DNA of 64,000 nucleotides. It comes from Mycoplasmatota bacterium (GTDB taxonomy: Bacteria; Bacillota_I; Bacilli_A; RF39; UBA660). The notes beneath the pieces are model-generated. The model was not told the origin of the DNA. It did no database searches and saw only the letters and a list, made by a program, of their open reading frames with translations. Shown in pieces: positions 1-7,178 of the stretch. The DNA is taken from the NCBI GenBank assembly GCA_022771205.1, contig JALFCF010000007.1, forward strand, positions 1 to 64,000, in the 5' to 3' direction. Each line of letters begins with the position of its first letter. The stretch's first letter is position 1. The translations under genes and the position numbers were made by a program.

Positions 1-43
1 AAATAAATTAACAAATTAATTTTAACATATATATAATTACATT

Positions 44-85
44 ACACGAAAAAAATTAAAAAAACGCATATTTTCGTGTTTTTAG
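44..85 (+). terminator. Rho-independent terminator of an upstream gene
   Basis: A 9-bp stem pairs ACACGAAAA (44-52) with TTTTCGTGT (71-79), followed by a T-rich tail. It probably ends a gene lying left of the window. A TATAAT box at 92-97 follows directly and could serve the next gene. Confidence 0.65.
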
Positions 86-155
86 TCGTGGTATAATATT
101 AATATAAATTTAGTGTTGACAAAACTTAGATAGTCAATTTATTGAGGTGCTATAA

Positions 156-590
156 ATAAATAAAGAAGAAATATTTAATATATTTTATGGTAAAGAAACA
201 TGGGATATATGGAGAAAATTTCAAGAAATAGAAAGTAGTATTGATGAATCAGAATTTTTATATAAATATTTTGATGATATTGAAAAAATGTTGTTTGATG
301 AAAAATCATATATTAAAATGCGAGGATTTAGAATTATATGCAAATTATCTAAATGGGATAAAAAAAATAAAATAAACAATATTATAGACAGTTTATTACA
401 AGTTTTAGATGATGAAAAACCAACTATTGTAAGACTTTGTTTATCATCACTTAATAATTTACTTTTGTATAAAATAGATTTATCAGAAAAAGTAGAAAGT
501 AAGTTGAAAAATATGGATTTATCAAAATACAAAGATAGTATGAAACCTTTAATACAAAAAGATATTGATTGTATATTGAATCAATTATAA
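156..590 (+). CDS. Small HEAT-like helical protein (often labelled SufBD protein), apparent ATA start
   Basis: The open frame encodes about 144 residues and resembles a small all-helical family in Firmicutes that databases often label 'SufBD protein'; the recognisable stretches are MRGFRIICKLSKWD and LDDEKPTIVR, typical of HEAT-like repeats. That family name does not imply Fe-S assembly. The frame is open from just after a TAA at 153-155. The first ATG in frame is at 288 and would remove a third of the fold. A Shine-Dalgarno GAGGTG (144-149) lies 6 nt before an ATA at 156, followed by NKEEIFNIFYG, which looks like the genuine N-terminus. So either the gene starts at ATA or an ATG has mutated. 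No function is known to me. Confidence 0.6.
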   Translation: MNKEEIFNIFYGKETWDIWRKFQEIESSIDESEFLYKYFDDIEKMLFDEKSYIKMRGFRIICKLSKWDKKNKINNIIDSLLQVLDDEKPTIVRLCLSSLNNLLLYKIDLSEKVESKLKNMDLSKYKDSMKPLIQKDIDCILNQL

Positions 591-615
591 TTCGAATGGC
601 AATTTATATGGATAA

Positions 616-667
616 TTTTAGATACGTTATTAAATACGTTGTGAGAAAGTATCTAAAACGTATCTAG
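616..667. repeat. Inverted repeat, left flank of the cutA-HD-ygjV segment
   Basis: TTTTAGATAC (616-625) is perfectly complementary to GTATCTAAAA (649-658). A second copy of the core in inverted orientation (AACGTATCTA, 657-666) follows. The same TAGATACGTT core recurs twice at 2005-2026, on the other side of the three-gene segment. There is no T-tract, so this is not an ordinary terminator. Confidence 0.55.
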
Positions 668-780
668 AAACAAAAGTAAATAAGAAAAACACAGTAATTT
701 CAAGGAGTTTAGAAGTTCTGAACCATTGCCATAGTGATAGTGGAAAAAATGTGGTATTATTAGAATCGAAGGTGATAGTG

Positions 781-1101
781 ATGAATGAATATTGTATGTT
801 AGAAATAGCAAATGATAATTATGAAGAAATAAAAAGTATTGCAAAAGAATTGTTAGATGAAAAATTAGTTGCTAGTTGTCACATTCTTGAAAGTGAAAGC
901 AGCTGGAATTGGAATAATGAAAGAGAAGAAGCAAAAGAATATTTACTTCAGATGAAAACTAATAAAAAATGTCTAAAAGAAATATATGAAGTTATTAAAA
1001 GAAAACATAGCTATGAATGTTTTGAATTTGCTGTGTATAATATTACGAGTATAAATGAAGAATATTTAAATTGGATAGATAAGGAAATAAAAAATGGATG
1101 A
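781..1101 (+). CDS. cutA: CutA-family divalent-cation tolerance protein
   Basis: The 106-residue product matches the CutA1 family, a small trimeric ferredoxin-like-fold protein linked to divalent metal tolerance. Typical landmarks are AKELLDEKLVASCHI near the N-terminus, the central W residues, the MKTNKKCLKEIYEVIKRKH helix and the C-terminal YLNWID. The ATG at 781 is preferred over a GTG at 751 because AAGGTG lies 6 nt upstream and the protein then has normal CutA length. The usual HPYE after the last helix reads HSYE. The stop is TGA, and the gene overlaps the next by 8 nt, so the two are probably translationally coupled. Confidence 0.8.
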   Translation: MNEYCMLEIANDNYEEIKSIAKELLDEKLVASCHILESESSWNWNNEREEAKEYLLQMKTNKKCLKEIYEVIKRKHSYECFEFAVYNITSINEEYLNWIDKEIKNG

Positions 1102-1504
1102 AAATAGATTAAAACATTCAATAGCAGTTGCTAGAAAAATGGTAGAGATTGCAAAAAGTAAAAAGTTAAGTGAAGAGGAAATTAAAGACTGTTTTATTAT
1201 AGGATACAATCATGATGTGGGATATGAATTTACTAAAAATGGAATTAATCATAATATAATTGGTGGAGAAATTTTGAAGAATAATAACTTTAAATATTGG
1301 AGAGAGATTTATTATCATGGCGAAATAAACATAGAATATAACTCTTTGTATTTGGATATTTTAAATCAAGCAGATATGCAAATAGATAAATATGGTAATG
1401 ATGTTGGTTATAACAAAAGACTAGAAGATATAAAAAACAGATATGGGAAAGATTCTGATGTATATAATAAATGTTGTAAAATAGTTGATAAAATTAGGAG
1501 ATAG
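1094..1504 (+). CDS. HD-domain hydrolase-like protein
   Basis: The 136-residue protein has HD-superfamily metal-binding residues: His in RLKHSIAVA (near residue 8), the doublet in GYNHDVGYEF (near 40), His in NHNIIGGE, and Asp in LNQADMQ. The superfamily covers metal-dependent phosphohydrolases for nucleotides and phosphate esters; the substrate cannot be predicted. It overlaps cutA by 8 nt and sits 2 nt before a YgjV-like membrane gene, so the three form one transcription unit. It is smaller than regulatory HD proteins and has no partner domain. Confidence 0.7.
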   Translation: MDENRLKHSIAVARKMVEIAKSKKLSEEEIKDCFIIGYNHDVGYEFTKNGINHNIIGGEILKNNNFKYWREIYYHGEINIEYNSLYLDILNQADMQIDKYGNDVGYNKRLEDIKNRYGKDSDVYNKCCKIVDKIRR

Positions 1505-1506
1505 TA

Positions 1507-2007
1507 ATGATAAGTATAATAATTGGGAATATAATTGCACTTATTGCTTCAATATTAATGGTATACTCTGGTATGCTAAAACAAAAGAAAAAAATATTAT
1601 ATTTTCAGACAGTACAAATAGGGCTATCAGTAATTAGTAATATTATTTTGGGTGGAATAACTGGGGCTATAATAAATGCATTAAGTTTGATTAGAAATAT
1701 ATTATGCTATAAAGATAAATTAGGAATAAAAGAAAAAATAGTAATAACAATTTTAGCAATAATTTTAACTTTAAAATTCAATAATTTAAGGTATATTGGA
1801 TTATTGCCTTTAATCAGTACAGTCACTTATATATGGTTAATGAACATAAAAGATGTAAAAAAATTCAAATTTTTAATTGCTTTTACTATGCTTATGTGGT
1901 TTATATATGATATAGTAATAAAGTCATATACATCAGCAATATTTGATTTTATGAATATTGTTGCAAATATAGTAACATTATTTCAGATTAAATCAGTTAA
2001 AAATTAG
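1507..2007 (+). CDS. YgjV-family inner membrane protein
   Basis: The 166-residue protein is almost entirely hydrophobic, with about five membrane segments. The layout (N-terminal segment, MVYSGMLKQKKKILYFQTVQIG, then ALSLIRNILCYK, and a C-terminal helix with MNIVANIVTLFQI) matches the YgjV/Imp-YgjV family of unknown function. It is the third gene of the cutA-HD unit. Base composition is very AT-rich even for this window, in keeping with a possibly acquired segment flanked by TAGATACGTT repeats. Confidence 0.65.
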   Translation: MISIIIGNIIALIASILMVYSGMLKQKKKILYFQTVQIGLSVISNIILGGITGAIINALSLIRNILCYKDKLGIKEKIVITILAIILTLKFNNLRYIGLLPLISTVTYIWLMNIKDVKKFKFLIAFTMLMWFIYDIVIKSYTSAIFDFMNIVANIVTLFQIKSVKN

Positions 2008-2062
2008 ATACGTTTTTAGATACGTTCTGCTAGTGAAGCGGAGTGTAACCGAGTGTATCTAA
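2004..2062. repeat. Inverted repeat, right flank of the cutA-HD-ygjV segment
   Basis: TTAGATAC (2004-2011) is complementary to GTATCTAA (2055-2062), and TTAGATACGTT occurs twice in tandem (2004-2014 and 2016-2026). The tandem unit is nearly the reverse complement of 649-666. A short direct repeat AAGTGCAAA follows. Together with 616-667 it brackets the three accessory genes. Confidence 0.5.
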
Positions 2063-2112
2063 GTGCAAAAAAGTGCAAATTTAAAGGATAAAATGCTCTA
2101 AAGTGGAGCAGA

Positions 2113-2181
2113 ATGATACATAATAAAAAGCCATGTGGATCAGGAAAAAAATATAAACAATGTTGTGGAAAATCAAAATAA
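2113..2181 (+). CDS. 22-residue SEC-C-like zinc-motif peptide
   Basis: A short ATG frame encodes 22 residues containing PCGSGKKYKQCCG, which is nearly the SEC-C zinc motif found at the end of SecA and many small Firmicutes proteins. The canonical first Cys of CPCGSGKK is replaced by Lys. GTGGAG lies 4-5 nt upstream of the ATG. The frame is closed by a stop 24 nt upstream, so it is either a true micro-ORF or the surviving tail of a larger SEC-C protein. A strong terminator follows at once. Confidence 0.4.
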   Translation: MIHNKKPCGSGKKYKQCCGKSK

Positions 2182-2206
2182 AAAAGTCAGCGTTTGCTGA
2201 CTTTTG
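2182..2206. terminator. Bidirectional terminator
   Basis: A perfect 10-bp stem, AAAAGTCAGC with GCTGACTTTT around loop GTTT. It ends the plus-strand unit and the convergent tsaC gene. Confidence 0.85.
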
Positions 2207-2208
2207 TT

Positions 2209-2826
2209 TTATATGTTTTTAAGTTCTTCTATGATTTGATTATAAGAAATAGGCCCTTCACGTTGAATTTTAATGTCTTTACCAGTACAATCTACAATAG
2301 TGCTAGACTCCCCAAATGAAACAGTTCCTTCTACCATACCATCCAAATCTGGACACATGGCTTCTATTTCATCTAAACTTTTACATACATCTTGTCCACT
2401 TTTATTAGCACTAGTCATAAATAAAGGTCTACCCAATGATTTTATAACAGCACTTAAAAACGGAGAAGTAGCCATTCTTACTGCCAATTCATCGGTTTCT
2501 CTATTACCACCGTTATTAATTTCCAAAAATGCATCATTTCTTTTTTTGAGAACCAAAGTAATAGGACCAGGCATAAAACGTCTGATTAATTTTTCTGCCT
2601 TATCGTCAACAATAGCAATACTTTTTATTTGTTCTATATCACTACACATAATAGGAAAGTTTTTGTTGGAAGGACGCTTTTTAATATTAACCAATTTATT
2701 AAATGCTTTGGTAGAGTTAATCCTTGCACAAATACCATAAACAGTATCAGTAGGAACACTAATAGCTCCATCATTTTTTAATATGTTAACTACCTCTTCA
2801 ATGTCATTAATTGTATATCTCTTCAT
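2209..2826 (-). CDS. tsaC: L-threonylcarbamoyladenylate synthase (Sua5/YwlC/TsaC family)
   Basis: The enzyme makes threonylcarbamoyl-AMP from threonine, bicarbonate and ATP, the first step of the t6A37 modification of ANN-decoding tRNAs. The 205-residue YrdC-like domain has the PTDTVYGI motif near residue 25, KKRPSNKNFPIM near 50, PGPITLVLK near 88, and TSANKSG near 138. It is the short form, without the C-terminal Sua5 domain. A GGAGG precedes the ATG at 2826, and a promoter lies upstream on the minus strand. It is transcribed alone. Confidence 0.9.
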   Translation of the reverse strand: MKRYTINDIEEVVNILKNDGAISVPTDTVYGICARINSTKAFNKLVNIKKRPSNKNFPIMCSDIEQIKSIAIVDDKAEKLIRRFMPGPITLVLKKRNDAFLEINNGGNRETDELAVRMATSPFLSAVIKSLGRPLFMTSANKSGQDVCKSLDEIEAMCPDLDGMVEGTVSFGESSTIVDCTGKDIKIQREGPISYNQIIEELKNI

Positions 2827-2852
2827 TAAAATTCCTCCCTAAAATATAACTG

Positions 2853-2881
2853 ATTGTATCACTAAATAGAATTCGTTGCAA
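2853..2881 (-). promoter_or_regulatory. Promoter of tsaC
   Basis: On the minus strand, TTGCAA (2881-2876) is followed after 17 nt by TACAAT (2858-2853), a good sigma-A match 27 nt upstream of the start codon. Confidence 0.65.
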
Positions 2882-2986
2882 TAAATTATCCCAAGTGCAT
2901 GATGTTCTATAATAGAAAAGTTGAAATTATAGTATTATTATAGCATTGAATAGTCATATAATATTAAGAAAAAAAGGAAGTATGAA

Positions 2987-3250
2987 ATGAAAATAAACAC
3001 AAGTGAAAATAGTGAAATCAAAAAACTTCAACAAGGCGTTCAATTAATGGGTATGGTTTAAAAGTAATAGATATTCAAGACAAAAAACAAAATTATAATA
3101 ATTGTAGATAGAGAAACAGATTTAGGAAGAGAATATGAGATTGAATCAGGAATGACCCCTGTTGAATGATATGTAAAAGAAATGTAAAAATGATTAATTG
3201 AAGAGTTTTAAAATGATTCAGCAATAGCGTAAGAAAAACCATAGCAACAT
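2987..3250 (+). pseudogene. Decayed gene remnant
   Basis: An ATG at 2987 opens a 24-codon frame that stops at 3059. The reading continues in the next frame (NGYGLKVIDIQDK) and then in a third (VDRETDLGREYEIESGMTPVE), before repeated stops at about 3168-3230. The coding-like fragments spread over three frames indicate a gene broken by several indels and nonsense changes. I do not recognise the family. The ATG has a plausible upstream AAGGAAG. Confidence 0.4.
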
Positions 3251-3523
3251 GCCTAAAATATTAATAATAATCTATAAATATAGTTATTATGGTAGTATTA
3301 AATTTCAATAAAAAATAGGAGTCATGTTTGGCTCCTATATCTATTTACAGAGGATCTTCACACGTAACAGTGAACCTTCCTCAGTTATAATATATGCAAG
3401 TAATATAAATATATACAAAAATTATCAAATATATTGAGAAAAAAGAAAAAATATGTTACCTTATCATTGAATTTAGGAAAGAATAAAAAGTAAAAATTAG
3501 AACAAACTATAAAGGAGCCGGAA
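3251..3523 (+). other. Gene-free stretch with two hairpins
   Basis: No open frame is supported. Two adjacent inverted repeats stand out. ATAGGAG (3315-3321) pairs with CTCCTAT (3331-3337). GAGGATCTTCAC (3350-3361) pairs imperfectly with GTGAACCTTCCTC (3370-3382). Neither has a proper T-tract. They could be old terminators, part of a small RNA, or prfB leader structure. No tRNA-like cloverleaf was recognised. Confidence 0.35.
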
Positions 3524-4622
3524 ATGGAATTAAAAGAGATAAAAGAACAATTAAATGAATGTAATAAACAATTAAAAGAATTATGGAGGTCACTTTGACA
3601 TAGATAATAGAAAAAATGAAGTCAAAGAATTAGAGAAAAAAGTAAATGATATTAATTTTTGGAATGATAGAGAAAAAGCTGAGAAAATAATTAAACAATT
3701 AAATTCTGAAAAAGAGATAGTAGAAAGTGTAGAAAAATTATTGGTACAAGTAACAGAAAATTTAGAACTGGTCGATTTGTTAGAAGTGGAAGAAGATGTG
3801 GAAAGTAAACAAGAATTAGAACAAGAAAGTGCTACTATAAAACATAAAGTAGAAGAAATAAGTTTATTTTTGCTGTTAGATGGACCTTATGATAAGAATG
3901 ATTGTATTTTAGAAATTCATCCAGGAGCAGGAGGAACTGAGTCTTGCGACTGGGCATTAATGTTATACAGAATGTATACAAGATGGTGTGAAAAGAAAAA
4001 GTATAAAATAGAAATACTAGATTATCAAGATGGAGAAGAAGCTGGAATCAAAAGTGTTTCGATTAGAGTTAAAGGTCCCAATGCCTATGGTTATTTAAAA
4101 AATGAAAAAGGAGTTCACAGATTAGTTAGACTATCACCATTTGATTCTAATAATAGACGTCATACATCATTTGCTTCAATAGAAGTCACTCCAGAAATAG
4201 AACAAGATAATGATATTGAAATAGATGAAAAAGATTTAAAAATAGATGTGTATCGTTCAACGGGTGCCGGTGGACAAGGAGTAAATACAACAGACTCTGC
4301 TGTAAGAATAACACATCTACCAACCAAGACTGTTGTGACTTGTCAAAATGAAAGAAGTCAAATTCAAAATAAAGAACAAGCATTAAAGGTATTAAAAAAT
4401 AAACTTTTACTAAAGAAATTGGAAGAACAAGAACAAGAATTAAACGAAATAAAAGGAGATCAAGCAAATATTAATTTTGGATCTCAAATTAGAAGCTATG
4501 TTCTTCATCCTTATTCAATGGTAAAAGATCATAGAACAAATGTAGAAACTAGTAATGTTACAAAAGTACTAGATGGAGATATAGATATGTTTATTGAGGC
4601 TAATTTAAAGCAAAAAAGATAA
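3524..4622 (+). CDS. prfB: Peptide chain release factor 2, programmed +1 frameshift
   Basis: RF2 reads UAA and UGA stop codons and triggers peptide release. The first 24 codons begin at ATG 3524 (AAGGAG upstream) and end at an in-frame TGA (3596-3598) within CTT TGA C. Reading resumes one base forward at 3597 and continues to 4622, giving 365 residues. GGAGG three bases before CTT is the internal Shine-Dalgarno-like stimulator, so RF2 shortage should raise RF2 synthesis. The catalytic loop STGAGGQGVNTTDSAVR is intact, and EIHPGAGGTESCDWA, typical of RF2, is present. The retained frameshift shows that UGA is a stop in this organism. Confidence 0.95.
3584..3599 (+). promoter_or_regulatory. prfB autoregulatory frameshift site
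   Basis: The site reads TGGAGGTCACTTTGAC. An SD-like GGAGG sits 3 nt before the CTT slippery codon and the TGA. The arrangement is the classic one, though the common AGGGGGTAT is here GGAGGTCA. Confidence 0.9.
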
Positions 4623-4641
4623 AATAAAGTGAGGGGTGCAT

Positions 4642-5523
4642 ATGCGAATATTTTCCAAACCAAAGGATTTAAAAATATTAGAGAAAATTAATTCTAAATC
4701 AACTGTAAAAAGACATATTCAATTTGTACTAGGTTGTTTTTTAATAGCGGTTTCCTATAATCTTTTTTTAGCACCAAATAATATTGTGGCTGGAGGCGTT
4801 GGTGGATTTGCAATTATCATAAATTACTTAACAGGAATAGAGAACTTTATAGTAATTTTAATTGCAGACGCATTGTTGTTAATATTAAGTTATTTTTTAT
4901 TAGGTAAGAAAAAAACAAAAGCAACAATTCTTGGGTCTATATTATTTCCCCTGTTTGTTAGTCTAACTAGTGATATTGGTAGAATAATAGAAATAGATAC
5001 TAATCAACTATTATTAATATCTGTCTTTGGTGGAGTTGTATATGGCTTTGGGGCGGGCATGATTTATAAAGCAGGTTTTACTACCGGAGGAACAGATATA
5101 ATAAATCAAATTATATCTAAATATTTAAAAATTAGTATGGGGAATAGCATGTTATATTGTGATGGAACAATTGTGTTATTAACAGCTTTTGTTTTTGGAC
5201 CAACACATTTTATGTATTCAATTATTGTTTTATATGTAATTAGCTTCATGTCAGATAGAGTTATTCTAGGCGTATCAGATAGTAAAGCATTCTACATTGT
5301 AACTCAAGAGGAAAGTAAAATAAAAGAGTATATTATAAAATATTTAAATCATGGAGTAACTGTATTTAACGCTAAAGGAGGATATGCTAAAGAAAATCAA
5401 ACAGTATTAATGTGTGTACTACCTACCAAGGATTATTACAAATTAAAAGAAGGAATCCATGAAATAGATCCTAATTCTTTTTTTGTAGTAACAGATGCTT
5501 ATGAAGTGTTTGGAGGTGAATAA
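4642..5523 (+). CDS. YitT-family membrane protein (DUF161/DUF2179), copy 1
   Basis: The 293-residue protein belongs to the YitT family: an N-terminal membrane part (about residues 25-200, with conserved NNIVAGGVGGFAII and GFTTGGTDII) and a soluble C-terminal domain (about 205-293) ending in DPNSFFVVTDAYEVFGGE. The transported substrate of this family is unknown. The ATG at 4642 is used rather than a GTG at 4636, because that GTG lies in the GAGGGGTG ribosome binding site. It follows prfB by 19 nt and overlaps its paralogue by one base (TAATG). Confidence 0.85.
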   Translation: MRIFSKPKDLKILEKINSKSTVKRHIQFVLGCFLIAVSYNLFLAPNNIVAGGVGGFAIIINYLTGIENFIVILIADALLLILSYFLLGKKKTKATILGSILFPLFVSLTSDIGRIIEIDTNQLLLISVFGGVVYGFGAGMIYKAGFTTGGTDIINQIISKYLKISMGNSMLYCDGTIVLLTAFVFGPTHFMYSIIVLYVISFMSDRVILGVSDSKAFYIVTQEESKIKEYIIKYLNHGVTVFNAKGGYAKENQTVLMCVLPTKDYYKLKEGIHEIDPNSFFVVTDAYEVFGGE

Positions 5524-6392
5524 TGGATACCTTTTTTGAAGATATACTAAGAAAAGTCAAGAAAAAAAGTCTTATTATTCGTATAATCACATTACTAATA
5601 TCATTATTTGTTTTATCGTTAGTATATAATCTATTTTTATTACCAAGTAATTTAGTAACCGGAGGCATAAATGGTATTGCTATAATTACAAATTATGTTT
5701 ATGAAATAGATTCATCAATTATGATACTTTTAATATCAGCTACTTGTCTATTGTTTAGTTTTATGTACTTAGGAAAAGAAAGAACAGCAGGGTCTATCAT
5801 AGCTACTTTATTTTATCCATTATTCGTAAAATTAACTAGTTTAATAACACAAAATATTAGTTTAAATTATGAAGATACATTCTTAATGATTATTTTTGCC
5901 GGAGTGATAGGAGGCTTGGCCAATGGTTTTATCTATAAGACGGGATTTAGCAATGGTGGCCTTCCTATTATCAGTCAAATTTTATACAAATATTTTAAGA
6001 TTCCAATAACAAAATCAAGTATGCTAATTAATTCCATAATCGTTATCATCGGAAGCTTTTTCTTTGGTTGGTCTATGTTGATGTACGCAATTATTTTACT
6101 TTTTATAAATAATTTAATGATTGACAAAGTATTATTAGGAATATCTAAAAATAAAGCTTTTTATATTGTGACTAATAAAGAAAAGGAAATAAGAGAGTAT
6201 ATAGTAAATAAACTACATCATACAGCAACAATATTTAATGTAAAAGGAGCTTTCTTTGAAAGGAAAAGAAAAGTATTATTAGTAGCAATACCAACAAGAG
6301 ATTATTATAAAGTAACAGAAGGTCTAAAGTTAATTGATCCGGATGTGTTTTTTGTAGTAGAAGATGCCTATGAAGTAAAAGGTGGAAAATAG
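5523..6392 (+). CDS. YitT-family membrane protein, copy 2
   Basis: The 289-residue protein is a tandem paralogue of the preceding gene, with the same order of landmarks: NLVTGGINGIAIITN, GFSNGGLPIISQ, and a C-terminal DPDVFFVVEDAYEVKGGK. The equivalent of TTGGTD is changed to SNGGLP, so the two copies have diverged in the conserved membrane motif. The start overlaps the previous stop by one base, with GGAGG inside the upstream gene, implying translational coupling and perhaps a heteromer. A terminator follows. Confidence 0.85.
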   Translation: MDTFFEDILRKVKKKSLIIRIITLLISLFVLSLVYNLFLLPSNLVTGGINGIAIITNYVYEIDSSIMILLISATCLLFSFMYLGKERTAGSIIATLFYPLFVKLTSLITQNISLNYEDTFLMIIFAGVIGGLANGFIYKTGFSNGGLPIISQILYKYFKIPITKSSMLINSIIVIIGSFFFGWSMLMYAIILLFINNLMIDKVLLGISKNKAFYIVTNKEKEIREYIVNKLHHTATIFNVKGAFFERKRKVLLVAIPTRDYYKVTEGLKLIDPDVFFVVEDAYEVKGGK

Positions 6393-6399
6393 TGTTAAT

Positions 6400-6429
6400 A
6401 AAGAGGAGATTTACTCAAACTCCTCTTTT
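6400..6429 (+). terminator. Terminator after the YitT pair
   Basis: AAAGAGGAG (6400-6408) pairs with CTCCTCTTT (6420-6428), then a T residue. A TATAAT box for ftsE (6449-6454) follows within 20 nt. Confidence 0.75.
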
Positions 6430-6454
6430 GTTATGTCGAAATATATGGTATAAT
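6428..6454 (+). promoter_or_regulatory. Probable promoter of the ftsEX operon
   Basis: TATAAT at 6449-6454 with a weak TTGTTA (6428-6433) 15 nt upstream, which lies in the T-tract of the preceding terminator. Spacing is short, so the -35 is uncertain. Confidence 0.45.
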
Positions 6455-6479
6455 GAAATATACTAGAGTGGAGGTAAAT

Positions 6480-7178
6480 ATGGACTTAATCAGATTAAAA
6501 AATGTAGAAAAAAAATACAAAAATGGTGTAACAGCAATTTATGATTTAAATCTTGCAATTGAAAAAGGTTCTTTTACTTTCGTAATTGGTGGATCTGGTA
6601 GTGGTAAGAGTACTTTAATTAAGATGCTATATCGCGAAGAAAAACCAACAAAAGGGCAAATTATTGTAGGTGGATTAGATGTAGCCAAACTTAGAAATAC
6701 TAAAGTTTATAAACTTAGAAGAAAATTAGGAATTGTATTTCAAGACTATCGTTTACTACCTAAATTAACTGTATATGAAAATGTAGCTTTTGCAATGGAA
6801 GTAATTGGAGCCACTAAAGAACAAACAAGGAAAAATGTATTACGAGCACTAGAAGAAGTTGGACTAAAAAATAAAGTTCATAATTATCCAGATCAATTAT
6901 CTGGTGGAGAGCAACAACGTGTAGCAATTGCTAGAGCAATCGTAAATAACCCTAAATTATTGTTATGCGATGAGCCAACAGGTAACTTAGACCCTGAAAG
7001 AAGTATGGAAATTATGAAAGTACTAGAAGATATTAATAAAACAAGAGGAACAACAATCATTATGGCAACTCATGATAAAGAAATTGTAAATAGAATGAAA
7101 AAACAAGTTGTTACCTTAAAAGATGGTCATTTGGTTAACTTTAAGAAGAAAGGAACATACGTAGATGAAAATATTTAG
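6480..7178 (+). CDS. ftsE: Cell-division ABC ATPase FtsE
   Basis: FtsE is the cytoplasmic ATPase that, with membrane FtsX, switches on septal peptidoglycan hydrolases. The 232-residue protein has Walker A GGSGSGKS (37-44), a Q-loop in VFQDYRLL, signature LSGGEQQR near 140, Walker B LLLCDEPTGNLD, and the H-loop in MATHDKE. GTGGAGG precedes the ATG at 6480, so an in-frame ATG at 6453 inside the promoter is rejected. It overlaps ftsX by 14 nt. Confidence 0.93.
   Translation: MDLIRLKNVEKKYKNGVTAIYDLNLAIEKGSFTFVIGGSGSGKSTLIKMLYREEKPTKGQIIVGGLDVAKLRNTKVYKLRRKLGIVFQDYRLLPKLTVYENVAFAMEVIGATKEQTRKNVLRALEEVGLKNKVHNYPDQLSGGEQQRVAIARAIVNNPKLLLCDEPTGNLDPERSMEIMKVLEDINKTRGTTIIMATHDKEIVNRMKKQVVTLKDGHLVNFKKKGTYVDENI

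Noticed and set aside
653-844. Minus-strand open frame rich in Leu, Phe and Tyr over the start of cutA
   Set aside because: It has no ribosome binding site and is the antisense image of an AT-rich gene; such hydrophobic shadows are common here.
2273-2740. 155-codon plus-strand frame inside tsaC
   Set aside because: It is fully antisense to a gene with clear YrdC motifs and shows no recognisable protein pattern or start signal.
3315-3382. Possible tRNA or riboswitch in the hairpin pair
   Set aside because: No acceptor stem with CCA, no T-loop, no known aptamer consensus; only two simple inverted repeats.
6453-6479. Earlier ATG for ftsE
   Set aside because: It overlaps the TATAAT box and lacks a ribosome binding site; ATG 6480 has GTGGAGG at proper spacing.
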